Below, piece after piece: positions 35,361 through 43,227 of a DNA stretch of 64,000 nucleotides. The notes under the pieces were generated by a model, which was not told where the DNA came from, searched no databases, and saw only the letters and a program-made list of their open reading frames with translations. The stretch covers positions 34,539 through 98,538 of the forward strand of contig CAWGRQ010000004.1 in NCBI GenBank assembly GCA_963824985.1. Direction: 5' to 3'. This DNA comes from JAFNAG01 sp963824985 (GTDB lineage Bacteria; Acidobacteriota; UBA6911). Every line of letters starts with the position of its first letter. Position 1 is the first letter of the stretch. A program made the position numbers and the translations under genes.

Positions 35361-35639
35361 GGTGTCTTCCGCATCGATAATCGTAGAGTTCAACGGCGAA
35401 CTCTTCGCTAGCGGCACTCGCACATCGGATGACGGAAGCATGCTGAAGAAGGCGTCCCCTCGCTCCACCAATGCCTCGGGCTCGTCACACTCGTAGACCT
35501 CGTTGAGAATCAACCGGCAACCTACGCGCGTTAGCGCGTCCATGGCGGTTAGTTCCCACGACCTCTTGCAGGCCCAAGCGTGAAACACCCGTGCTGTTGG
35601 GGCTGCGGTTCGGTGCTGGATGCCGAAGTTATGCGTCAA
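35316..35639 (-). CDS. Hypothetical cassette ORF
   Basis: Up to 107 aa; a start at residue 33 (MDALTRVGCRLILNEVYECD) is also possible. No family is recognised and no signal or membrane segment is seen. The end of the frame lies within an attC site, a usual feature of cassette genes. It may be a degenerate gene. Confidence 0.35.
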   Translation of the reverse strand: MTHNFGIQHRTAAPTARVFHAWACKRSWELTAMDALTRVGCRLILNEVYECDEPEALVERGDAFFSMLPSSDVRVPLAKSSPLNSTIIDAEDTDQPVAPDAPQSARR

Positions 35640-35733
35640 TTCAAATCAAAGCGAACGACTTCTTGTTCGCCGCTCCCGTAATGTGCAAATGCTCAGGACA
35701 GTTATCGCGGGGCGGCTCTGACGAATCCAGTCC

Positions 35734-35919
35734 TTAATGCTCCCTCTGGCGATTCCAGGCTAGGTACTGCCGCCATGTTCCTGCCAGGCCGAGAATCACC
35801 AGAAGCAGAGAAAAGTATTTGTATTTTGGCTCGACAACTGCCATGACGGCGAAGAAGAGGGTACAGGCAGCGCCGAGCAGCACACCGAAAAGGCTAGCTT
35901 TCAGGAATGGTCGTTCCAT
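35734..35919 (-). CDS. Small two-helix membrane protein
   Basis: 61 aa from the ATG at 35919 with a GGA-type site. Two membrane segments: ASLFGVLLGAACTLFFAVMA and FSLLLVILGLAGTW; a short basic tail ends WNRQREH. It is in line with the cassette genes but no convincing attC follows it, so it may lie outside the array. The 250 bp upstream shows no gene. Confidence 0.5.
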   Translation of the reverse strand: MERPFLKASLFGVLLGAACTLFFAVMAVVEPKYKYFSLLLVILGLAGTWRQYLAWNRQREH

Positions 35920-36170
35920 GGGGTTTATCCTTCTATTCCCTCCAAAAGCATGCAATCGTGGACGATTTCATGCGCAACGCACAGGTTTTTTCTGGAGTCT
36001 CTCGCCGGAAAATCGACAGGCAAAATTGACCAAGAGATTCCAAAAAGAAACTGTTGGAATAAACCGCTTGCCGATATGTGGGGATTCTATCATCGAATGG
36101 CTGGGCTGGAGAAAGAAGTTGGGTTGGTGTGGGAAATCGTGGGGAAATGGTGCCGGACCAGAACAAAAAT

Positions 36171-36258
36171 CGGGGACAGGGCTACGCTTTCACCGATTAT
36201 TTCATGAAGCGATCTTATTGGTTGCAGCCCTAAAATTGGTGAAAGCGTAGCCTATCCG
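36171..36258. repeat. Palindromic element next to aldo/keto reductase gene end
   Basis: GGGCTACGCTTTCACC (about 36179-36193) is inverted as GGTGAAAGCGTAGCC (about 36238-36252), with further matching CGG/CCG at the outer ends. It is 88 bp in all, REPIN-like, and ends 10 bp before the reductase stop codon, so it could also stop transcription. Confidence 0.55.
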
Positions 36259-36267
36259 AGATTTTCA

Positions 36268-37452
36268 TCAGGCGTAGATCAGCTTCAGCTCCTCAATCCT
36301 GGCGTCAATTTTCACATTGCCGGCACAACGAGCCGAGCAACTGGAGCAGCCGGCACAGTTCTTCAACCCGGCTTCCGCCGGGATTTCCTCCAGGGTTCTG
36401 CGGGCCTGGTCGAAGTTGGTGTAATTGGCGGCGTACATGTGGGTACGCATGAGCGTGGGTATGTCCACCCCCTTCGGGCAGGTTCCCGTGCAGGAGCCAC
36501 ACTGCCGGCAGTAGTCGAGGGCCAGCTTGAGGTTCTTATCGGCCAGCCAGGCCTTCTCTTCGCTGGTGTATTCCAGGCCGGAGGCCACGGCAAAACTCTC
36601 ATTCAGCTGATCGAAGGTCGTGTAGCCGGGAATGGCGGTAGTGATCTCCGGATGCTGAAGCACCCATTTGAGCATGGCGGTCTGGTGGAGCGGACCGATA
36701 TTGCGGGCTCGGCCCCCGGTCTGCGTTTTCATGGCGATCACGCCGACCCCCTTGGACGCCGCGTTTTTGATCGCCTGGAGAAAATCCTGATCGCCGGCGT
36801 TGATAAAATTGAATCCGACCAGGATCACGTCGTAAAACCCGGTCTCCGCCGCGCTGTTCAGGATCCCTGGCTGGCCCTGATGCTGGGATACGCCGACAAA
36901 GCGCGCCTTCTTGGTCTGCTTCGCTTCCTTGAGCGCCTCGAGGATCTCTGGGTGATTCATCTGTTCCACGGAGGGCTGGTGAATCATCAGAACGTCCACA
37001 TAATCGGTCTGGAGACGCTTGAGGCATCCGGCGAAGTCACTGAGAATCCTGTCCTTGATGCCTGATGTGAGACCGCGGGGGAACGGGATTTTGGTCTCGA
37101 TGATCACCTTGTCGCGAACCCCAAGCTGGGAAATCACGCTCCCGACCATTTCCTCGTTTCTTCCCCCCTGGTAGCCCAACGCCGTGTCGAAGAGGCGCAC
37201 TCCCGCCTCGTAGGCCTGCTTCACCACTTCAGGATTGTTGGCGTTCATTACCCCCATGCTGACGATTGGCACTTTGAGGCCGGTTTTACCCAGAGTGCGG
37301 TAAATGGGCGGCTTTCCCTTTGCCGTGGCCGCCGGCGCCTGCGGCCCGGCTGCCCAAGGACGAGATATGCCTACCACGCCCACGGAAGCGAGGGCAAAGG
37401 ATGTCTGGGACAGGAATTTCCTTCGGTTCGTATCGGGACTGTCTGATGCCAT
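36268..37452 (-). CDS. Tat-exported aldo/keto reductase with C-terminal 4Fe-4S ferredoxin domain
   Basis: 394 aa. Twin-Arg signal (TNRRKFLSQTSFALASVGVV). The aldo/keto reductase barrel follows: IYRTLGKTGLKVPIVSMG, VRLFDTALGYQGGRNEEMVG (Asp and Tyr of the tetrad), KVIIETKI (Lys), DVLMIHQP (His). At the end are two 4Fe-4S cysteine clusters, DYCRQCGSCTGTCPKGVD and LKNCAGCSSCSARC. This fusion occurs widely in acidobacteria; electron transfer through the clusters in the periplasm is likely but the substrate is unknown. Gene is alone, with the symporter upstream on the same strand. Confidence 0.85.
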   Translation of the reverse strand: MASDSPDTNRRKFLSQTSFALASVGVVGISRPWAAGPQAPAATAKGKPPIYRTLGKTGLKVPIVSMGVMNANNPEVVKQAYEAGVRLFDTALGYQGGRNEEMVGSVISQLGVRDKVIIETKIPFPRGLTSGIKDRILSDFAGCLKRLQTDYVDVLMIHQPSVEQMNHPEILEALKEAKQTKKARFVGVSQHQGQPGILNSAAETGFYDVILVGFNFINAGDQDFLQAIKNAASKGVGVIAMKTQTGGRARNIGPLHQTAMLKWVLQHPEITTAIPGYTTFDQLNESFAVASGLEYTSEEKAWLADKNLKLALDYCRQCGSCTGTCPKGVDIPTLMRTHMYAANYTNFDQARRTLEEIPAEAGLKNCAGCSSCSARCAGNVKIDARIEELKLIYA

Positions 37453-37640
37453 GGATAGGGCTCCTGATTCAAAATATCTGTGGACGGTTGCTTGATTCCG
37501 GGGAGGACTGCCTGGTTACACCCGTCTCCCACGATAGGTTACGATGAAACTGCTCTCACTTCAATGCTCAGTCCGGCAGGGTTGGCTTCTCGGTCGGCAA
37601 ACGTTGCAGAGACCAGCCCTGCCCGCAACTGGAAGCGGCG

Positions 37641-39128
37641 CTATTTTTTGGCCGCACCTGCCTTGGCTGGGAAAAACTTCTCCAGTTCCTCCGCCGTCGG
37701 CTTCGGTGTCATCAGGCTGACGATGATAAGCGCGGCCAGCGACGCGATCAGCGAGGGATAGATCAGCGGAATGCCCCAGGGATCACCGTCCGGAACCTGT
37801 TCCGCGGGAAGCAACTTGGAGAGGATGAAGAAAAACAGGCAGACGACCGTCCCGGTGATGATCGAAGCCAGCCCGCCCGCCCTGGTCGCCCGCTTCCAGG
37901 CCAGGGCGGCCAGCAGCGCCGGCGTAATCGCGACTCCATAGATCGTGTAAGCGAAGAAGCTCATTTCGAGGACGCTCTTCAGCTGTGTGGCGAGCAAAAA
38001 GGCGAGCACGCCGATGATCACAACCATGACCTTCTGCAAGGCAACCAGGTTTTTCTCGGACGAACCCTTCTTCAGGAAGCGCTGATATATATCCCGCATG
38101 ATGGTCGTCGAGGGCGAGAGGAGATAGTTCATTCCGGTGGAGAGGACGACCGCGCAGGCGGCCCCCAGCAGCAGGACTCCGACCCATGGCGGCACCAGGC
38201 TGCGGGCGGCCATCAGGACCACCTTCCCGCCGGCCTTAGGGATGCTCAAATCAATCTGATTCTTGAACACGCTGTAGGCGAACACCGCGATGATGACGAC
38301 GACAGTCTCGACAAAGATGGTTCCAATTGTCCACCAGGCAACAGCCTTCTTGGCGTCCTTCGCCGACTTCGCGCTGTAAAACTTCTGATACATGCTCTGC
38401 ACGCCCAGGAGCAGGAACATGGTCGAGAGGAAATAGCCGATGGCCTTGAGCCACGGGTGAACGCCGAACTGGTTGTTGACGATGGCGAAGTATCCGGGAC
38501 TCAGATTCGCCTCAGCGCCCGCCAGCCCGCCGGCCGAAGAGACGACAAACGGCACCGCCAGGAGGCAGGCCAGCACGATGACGATCCCGTTGGGCAGGTC
38601 CGTATAGGCGATGGCCACCATGCCGCCCAGGGCCGTGAACAGGATGACGAATATCGCCGCGATGAGCGTCCCCGTCGATTCCGAGACGGCTCCGTCCGTG
38701 ATCACGTTCAGGATGAATCCGCCGGCCACGAACTGATAAGAGACGATGGAAATGAACGACATGATCAGCGCGATGGCGCCGAAAACCCGCGCCGCGGGTC
38801 CGTATCGAACCTCGAGCACATCACCGACCGTGTACTGGCCGAACGTGTGGATCTTGGCGGCCAGAAAATAGATGATGATGATGCCTACCCACGCGCCCCC
38901 CGCAAGCCAGAGGGCGGAGAATCCGGCCTTGGAGGCGAACTCCGCGCCGCTGATAAACGTTCCGGATCCGATCCAGGTGCAGATAAGGGTGAAGACCATG
39001 ACCTGCCACTTAAGGCTGCGGTCCGCAACCATGAACTGCTCCTGGCTCTTGATCCGCCGGGACCGGATGAAGTTCAGCACCGTGAGGCCGAGGAGATAGA
39101 GCAGAATGATATAGAGATAGAACGACAT
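37641..39128 (-). CDS. Sodium:solute symporter (SSS family)
   Basis: 495 aa; the ATG at 39128 is preceded by GGAGGGG, better than the longer frame. About 13 membrane helices. Typical SSS features are WIGSGTFISGAEFASKAGF near the start, ALGGMVAIAYTDLPNGIVIV (a family signature around helix 6) and CAVVLSTGMNYLLSPSTTIM. Such carriers use Na+ to import sugars, amino acids, pantothenate or solutes like sialic acid; no substrate motif is clear. It may be co-transcribed with the reductase downstream (188-bp gap). Confidence 0.85.
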   Translation of the reverse strand: MSFYLYIILLYLLGLTVLNFIRSRRIKSQEQFMVADRSLKWQVMVFTLICTWIGSGTFISGAEFASKAGFSALWLAGGAWVGIIIIYFLAAKIHTFGQYTVGDVLEVRYGPAARVFGAIALIMSFISIVSYQFVAGGFILNVITDGAVSESTGTLIAAIFVILFTALGGMVAIAYTDLPNGIVIVLACLLAVPFVVSSAGGLAGAEANLSPGYFAIVNNQFGVHPWLKAIGYFLSTMFLLLGVQSMYQKFYSAKSAKDAKKAVAWWTIGTIFVETVVVIIAVFAYSVFKNQIDLSIPKAGGKVVLMAARSLVPPWVGVLLLGAACAVVLSTGMNYLLSPSTTIMRDIYQRFLKKGSSEKNLVALQKVMVVIIGVLAFLLATQLKSVLEMSFFAYTIYGVAITPALLAALAWKRATRAGGLASIITGTVVCLFFFILSKLLPAEQVPDGDPWGIPLIYPSLIASLAALIIVSLMTPKPTAEELEKFFPAKAGAAKK

Positions 39129-39337
39129 GTCCCCTCCATGAAATGCGGGATTGGTGAATGACCGTCGAATTAGGTCCATGCGACAAGGTCAGTTTGTATC
39201 TCAAGAGGGCTGGACTCACAAGGAAATTCCCATGAAATAAACGCAGAGATTTGTCGCTTTCCCTAATGAGGCCGCATGCCGGGGATCCCCGGAAGCAGCC
39301 GCAAATGCCAGTGAGACGGAAAAACGGGAGGTGGATT

Positions 39338-40735
39338 ATGGAAATATCGACGGGAAGAGCTATCAGGATGGCAATTTTCGGGTTAGCGGGTCTGATCTTT
39401 GCGGCCTGCGGTCCGGAAAAGACGGTTCAGTGGTCGCCGGACGGCAAGCAGGCGGCGGTCATGAGCCAGGGCCGGCTGTATTCGTGTGATGATCAGGGGA
39501 ACCTGTCGCGTCCGCTCGCGGAGGATGTCGAGCGTGTTGCGTGGCTTCCCGACTCCCGCCGCCTGGTGGTGGTCTCCAAGCGGGAGATTGAATCGTGGCC
39601 GGAACTTGTGGCGACGGCGCCGCTGGGTTTCGACGAAACGAAAATCATCGCCGCGGCTCTCTCGGCCCGCGATGAACTCATGGCCTTCAGCGGCGACCTG
39701 GACGACTTCAAGCCCTCGAATTCCGGATCCTTGACCATGGAACAGTGGACCGCGGCCATGTTTTACCTCAAGTTTCAGACCGATCCCGGTTTTGCGGCAA
39801 GGCTGGGGGATGACTGGAAGGAGGTCGCGAACATGAAAATCGAGGTCCGGGTCGTCACCCTGATGGAGGTGAATCCCGTTGCCGCGAGGCCGGAAGAGCT
39901 TCTGTTTGCCACCCTGAGTGAGATTGATGAACTGCGCCCGGCGCCCGACGGGAACGTATTTGCCTTTGTAGCTCAGCGGCGGGACGGCTGGATGGGGGAA
40001 GAGGTGAGTTCCCTCTCCATTTTTCCGATTGGCGGTGACGGGCAGCTCCGGTTGGTTGCAGATCGGGTTTCGAGGTATCCGGACTGGTCGCCGGACGGAC
40101 GCGGTCTGGTCTATTTTCAGTACGAGGAATCTCCGCTTGGGCACGACGAGCTCGGCCGCCTTGCATTGCGAACCGTCCGCAACGGGGAAGGGGCAATTCT
40201 GAATGAATTGCCCGATAGCAGGGAACTGGCTGTGGTGATTTTCCGCGGCTCGTTGAGAGCCCGCGCTCTTCCCGATGGGAGGATTGTCTTTTCGGGCGCC
40301 GATGTAGCGTTGCCGGCTCTGAGCCGGGATATGCCCAAAGAGCTCAGCCTGTTCATTCTGGACCCGGCCTCTCCGGGCGCCATCCGCCGGGTTTCCAATC
40401 GCTCTGAGGAGAGTCAACTTCCGGATCGAGCCGACCTGTTCGAATTGAGTCCTGACGGGAAATATGCCTCCATCCCGGGCAGTCACGGCAGAGTAAGCGT
40501 CATGGAGCTGGCCACCGGGAGGCTCACGGCGGTTGTGGACAAGGACAGCGCGGGTGAGTTGATCACGGTCCCGGTGTGGCGGAATTCCGATCAACTCTGC
40601 CTGTTGGTTCCCGCCGGGTCGGCATTTGGGGCCGCCGGGCGCGAGGAGGTCGTTCTGTGGTCTCAGACGGGGAACGTGGTACTCAGCGGCAGCTGGCCGG
40701 ATGATGTGATGGCGGGAATCAAGCAGGCCAAATAA
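39338..40735 (+). CDS. Lipoprotein with TolB/PD40-like beta propeller
   Basis: 465 aa from the ATG at 39338 with GGAGG 7 nt upstream. A lipobox (MAIFGLAGLIFAAC) gives an acylated protein. Propeller blades are seen as repeated SPDGK motifs: TVQWSPDGKQAAVM, PDWSPDGRGLVYFQY, FELSPDGKYASIPG, also VAWLPDSRRLVVV and ELRPAPDGNVFAF. These act as protein- or ligand-binding scaffolds in the envelope. There is no enzyme domain. It faces the repair operon tail to tail. Confidence 0.75.
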   Translation: MEISTGRAIRMAIFGLAGLIFAACGPEKTVQWSPDGKQAAVMSQGRLYSCDDQGNLSRPLAEDVERVAWLPDSRRLVVVSKREIESWPELVATAPLGFDETKIIAAALSARDELMAFSGDLDDFKPSNSGSLTMEQWTAAMFYLKFQTDPGFAARLGDDWKEVANMKIEVRVVTLMEVNPVAARPEELLFATLSEIDELRPAPDGNVFAFVAQRRDGWMGEEVSSLSIFPIGGDGQLRLVADRVSRYPDWSPDGRGLVYFQYEESPLGHDELGRLALRTVRNGEGAILNELPDSRELAVVIFRGSLRARALPDGRIVFSGADVALPALSRDMPKELSLFILDPASPGAIRRVSNRSEESQLPDRADLFELSPDGKYASIPGSHGRVSVMELATGRLTAVVDKDSAGELITVPVWRNSDQLCLLVPAGSAFGAAGREEVVLWSQTGNVVLSGSWPDDVMAGIKQAK

Positions 40736-40763
40736 GAAAATGGAGACCAGCTGGACGACTCTG

Positions 40764-41243
40764 TCAGATTCGCCGGGCGTGTTCGAGATCGAGGAGGGCT
40801 TCTTTGATCGCCAGTCCGCCACCGTAGCCGGTCAGCGTGCCGTTGCTGCCCAGCACCCGATGACAGGGAATCACTATGGGGATGGGGTTGGCGCCGTTTG
40901 CGGCGCCGACTGCGCGGGACGCCCGCGGCCTGTTGATCCGGCGCGCCAGTTCGCCATAAGAAATCACCTCCCCGTAGGGGATCCGCTCGAGCTCGCGCCA
41001 GACATCCAGCTGGAACGGCGTACCCGTGGGGGCGAGGGGGAGATCGAATCGCGTGAGAGTGCCGGAAAAGTATGCTTTCAGCTGAAGAACAGTCTCGCGC
41101 ACAACGCCGCGATCCGATTCCTGCCATTCCTGCCGGTGTCCGGCTGTGCGCCCCCCGGCGCCGAAGATAATAAAGCAGAGGCCGGTTTCATTTCCGGCAA
41201 CCGACAATGGCCCGACAGGGCTGTCCATAATGGTGTAGTTCAT
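40764..41243 (-). CDS. ogt: Methylated-DNA-protein-cysteine methyltransferase
   Basis: 159 aa from the ATG at 41243, with GGGGA 8 nt before. The active-site motif PIVIPCHRVLGSNG contains the alkyl-acceptor Cys; FQLDVWRELERIPYGEVISY is the helix-turn-helix part that binds DNA. It removes methyl groups from O6-methylguanine by suicide transfer to its own Cys. It starts 4 bp after the ada-alkA fusion gene, so both are one alkylation-repair operon. Confidence 0.92.
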   Translation of the reverse strand: MNYTIMDSPVGPLSVAGNETGLCFIIFGAGGRTAGHRQEWQESDRGVVRETVLQLKAYFSGTLTRFDLPLAPTGTPFQLDVWRELERIPYGEVISYGELARRINRPRASRAVGAANGANPIPIVIPCHRVLGSNGTLTGYGGGLAIKEALLDLEHARRI

Positions 41244-41247
41244 CTGA

Positions 41248-42741
41248 TCATCCCCTTTTCGCTTTCCGCCCGGGTTCCTTGCGGAGGTGATTTTCGGCGG
41301 CCGCATCAGCCGCCGCCGTCCAGAGGTGCATTGCGGCGTATGCACGCCACGGGCGCCAGGCCTGTGATCGCTTTTCCAGCGCATTCGCAGTCGTGCAACC
41401 CTCGACGTTGCCGACGGCGCGCACCAGGCCCAGGTCATTTGCCGGAAAGGCATCCGGCTCTCCGAGCGCGCGCATCGCGACATACTGAGCCGTCCATTCT
41501 CCGATGCCCGGGATCGCGGTAAGCTCCCCGACGAACGAATCCAGACCGCCGGCGCCTTTGAATGAAATCCTGCCGCGGCAGGCAGCGCGGGCAAGCTCGC
41601 GCACCGTCTGCGCCCGCATCCGAGTCAGGCCCAAGCGTTCAAAATACGCCTCCGCCAGTGACTCGGCCGCTGGAAACAGCAGACCGTGTTCGGACTGCTC
41701 ACCGAAGGCCTCCACCAGTCTCCCCGCAAGGGTAGTGGCTCCCTTCACCGTTACCTGCTGGCCCAGAACCGCGCGCACTGCCATTTCAAAACCGTCCCAG
41801 GCGCCAGGCACGCGCAGGCCCGGCCGCCGCGATACCGCTTCGGCGAGCAGGGGATCGCGCCGCAGATGCCGCCCGATCTCGCCCGGATCCGCTCCCAGAT
41901 CGAACATGCGGCGCGCTCGTTCCAGGATGTGAAGGAGGGCCCGGGGGTCGGGGAAGTGCACTCGCAATTCCAGGCATGGCGCTCCCGCCACGGGATGCGC
42001 TTCCAGCAGGCCGCTTCTCCCGTCGATCGAAATCGTGCGCCTATAGCCTTGAGCTGTAACCGTCTCGACTCCCGGCGTCGCCCGGGGCGACAGGAAGGCC
42101 GCCAGCGCCTGCCAATCGTAGGGCGGCCGGAACGCCAGCCGGAAACGATATTCGTTCCGAGCGCCCGCGGCGCTGGCCTGCGGTCCGATGCGTCGCAGTT
42201 CTCTCGGCGAGCGCCCGTAGAGTGCCTGAAATATTGCGTTGAACCGGCGCAGGCTGCCGAAACCCGCGGCGAAGGCGATTTGGGTTATCGGGAGGTTTGT
42301 TTCATCGATCAGCTTCTTGGCCGAGTGCAGCCGCCGTGTCTGCGCCACGGCCACCGGCGTGGCACCCAGGTGACGCAAAAACAGGCGTCGCATCTGCCGG
42401 CCGCCGATGCCCAGGCGCCCGGCCAGTTCATCCACACCCCGGGTATCCAGAAATCCTTCCGAGATCAGCCGCAGAGCCCGCGAGACGCTCGCCGAACTGC
42501 CCATCCATGCGGGTGTTCCGGGCGAGGATTCCGGGCGGCAGCGCAGGCACGGGCGGAATCCCGCCTCTGCCGCGGCCGCCGCCGAGGGAAAATAGCGCGC
42601 ATTCGCGGGTTTCGGCGCCGCAACCGGGCAAACGGGGCGGCAGTAAATTCCGGTGGTCACGACGCCGATGAAGAATCGTCCGTCGAACCGCGGATCGCGT
42701 GCCCGCCGCGCCCGTTCGCATACCTTTACATCCGGTTCCAT
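41248..42741 (-). CDS. Ada metal-binding/AraC regulator fused to AlkA DNA glycosylase
   Basis: 497 aa. The N-terminal Ada zinc domain has TTGIYCRPVCPVAAPK and RPCLRCRPESS, giving the four Cys (one of them the methylphosphotriester acceptor). An AraC-type double helix-turn-helix follows (LIDETNLPITQIAFAAGFGS, LRRFNAIFQALYGRSPRELR). The C-terminal half is AlkA: an AlkA N-domain, then ELTAIPGIGEWTAQYVAMRA (helix-hairpin-helix) and FPANDLGLVRA with the catalytic Asp. The protein senses methylated DNA, turns on its operon and excises 3-methyladenine. The ATG at 42741 has AGGAG unusually close; no better start is seen. Confidence 0.9.
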   Translation of the reverse strand: MEPDVKVCERARRARDPRFDGRFFIGVVTTGIYCRPVCPVAAPKPANARYFPSAAAAAEAGFRPCLRCRPESSPGTPAWMGSSASVSRALRLISEGFLDTRGVDELAGRLGIGGRQMRRLFLRHLGATPVAVAQTRRLHSAKKLIDETNLPITQIAFAAGFGSLRRFNAIFQALYGRSPRELRRIGPQASAAGARNEYRFRLAFRPPYDWQALAAFLSPRATPGVETVTAQGYRRTISIDGRSGLLEAHPVAGAPCLELRVHFPDPRALLHILERARRMFDLGADPGEIGRHLRRDPLLAEAVSRRPGLRVPGAWDGFEMAVRAVLGQQVTVKGATTLAGRLVEAFGEQSEHGLLFPAAESLAEAYFERLGLTRMRAQTVRELARAACRGRISFKGAGGLDSFVGELTAIPGIGEWTAQYVAMRALGEPDAFPANDLGLVRAVGNVEGCTTANALEKRSQAWRPWRAYAAMHLWTAAADAAAENHLRKEPGRKAKRG

Positions 42742-42806
42742 GCTCCTGACAATACAGAATCCCCCGGCCCAAGACCAGCCGTTTTCGGACCTGATGATTC
42801 GTCTTA

Positions 42807-43227
42807 GGGCCTGTCTATGAATAACGTTTGCACATTGCTGTGGCCCCCAGGCCCGCTGGCAAGGCGCGAGCGACGAGCATACCCGGTGTGGCATGTAAGG
42901 AGTGAGCAACGCGGCCAGCGGGCCTGCGGGCCGCAGCCCGAAGGGGCGCGGCGGCTCATCGACCGCTACCTGCCGCCTGTCCACATTTTCCACCCCTACC
43001 CTCTGAGGCGATTTGGCGTCATCACCTAAGGCAAGAGCCGGATGCGGGAAAGCCGCACGTCCGGATCCGTGGAGGGGGTTGTGGGCAACCACGATTCCTA
43101 CTCCGATCGCTCCTCGACGATGTCCTCACATCGCCTGCGTCGCGGCGCCTTGCATCTGCCCTCCCCAGGAGCACCGCAGGTGCGACGGTGCTCGCGCCAA
43201 AGTGTAATGTTATTCATTGACAGGCCC
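42807..43227. mobile_element. 421-bp MITE-like element, copy 2, with TTA target duplication
   Basis: Inverted ends GGGCCTGTCTATGAATAAC (left) and GGGCCTGTCAATGAATAAC (right, read on the other strand), differing in one base over this stretch and one more just beyond. TTA flanks both sides (42804-42806, 43228-43230). The last part, 43109-43200, is the same sequence family as the element at 14.7 kb, but the left part contains the 3' end of a group II intron. The right TTA is the stop codon (TAA on the minus strand) of the M14 peptidase. Confidence 0.75.
42975..43107 (+). ncRNA. Group II intron 3' remnant (end of ORF, domains V and VI)
   Basis: 43035-43067 has the domain V pattern: GAGCCGGA paired to TCCGGATC, a CG bulge, and TGCGG/CCGCA closed by a GAAA-type loop; the catalytic AGC triad is kept, with one G-A mismatch in the lower helix. 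43070-43107 fits domain VI, a GTTGTGG-GCAA-CCACGA stem and the usual CCTACTCCGAT end. The upstream short frame ends FHPYPLRRFGVIT, like the stop region of intron-encoded proteins. The rest of the intron and its reverse transcriptase are missing, so it cannot splice by itself. Confidence 0.6.

Noticed and set aside
35640..35733. A seventh attC after the 61-aa membrane protein
   Set aside because: GCGAAC...GTTCGC forms a short palindrome, but there is no pair of R'' and R' cores with long imperfect arms.
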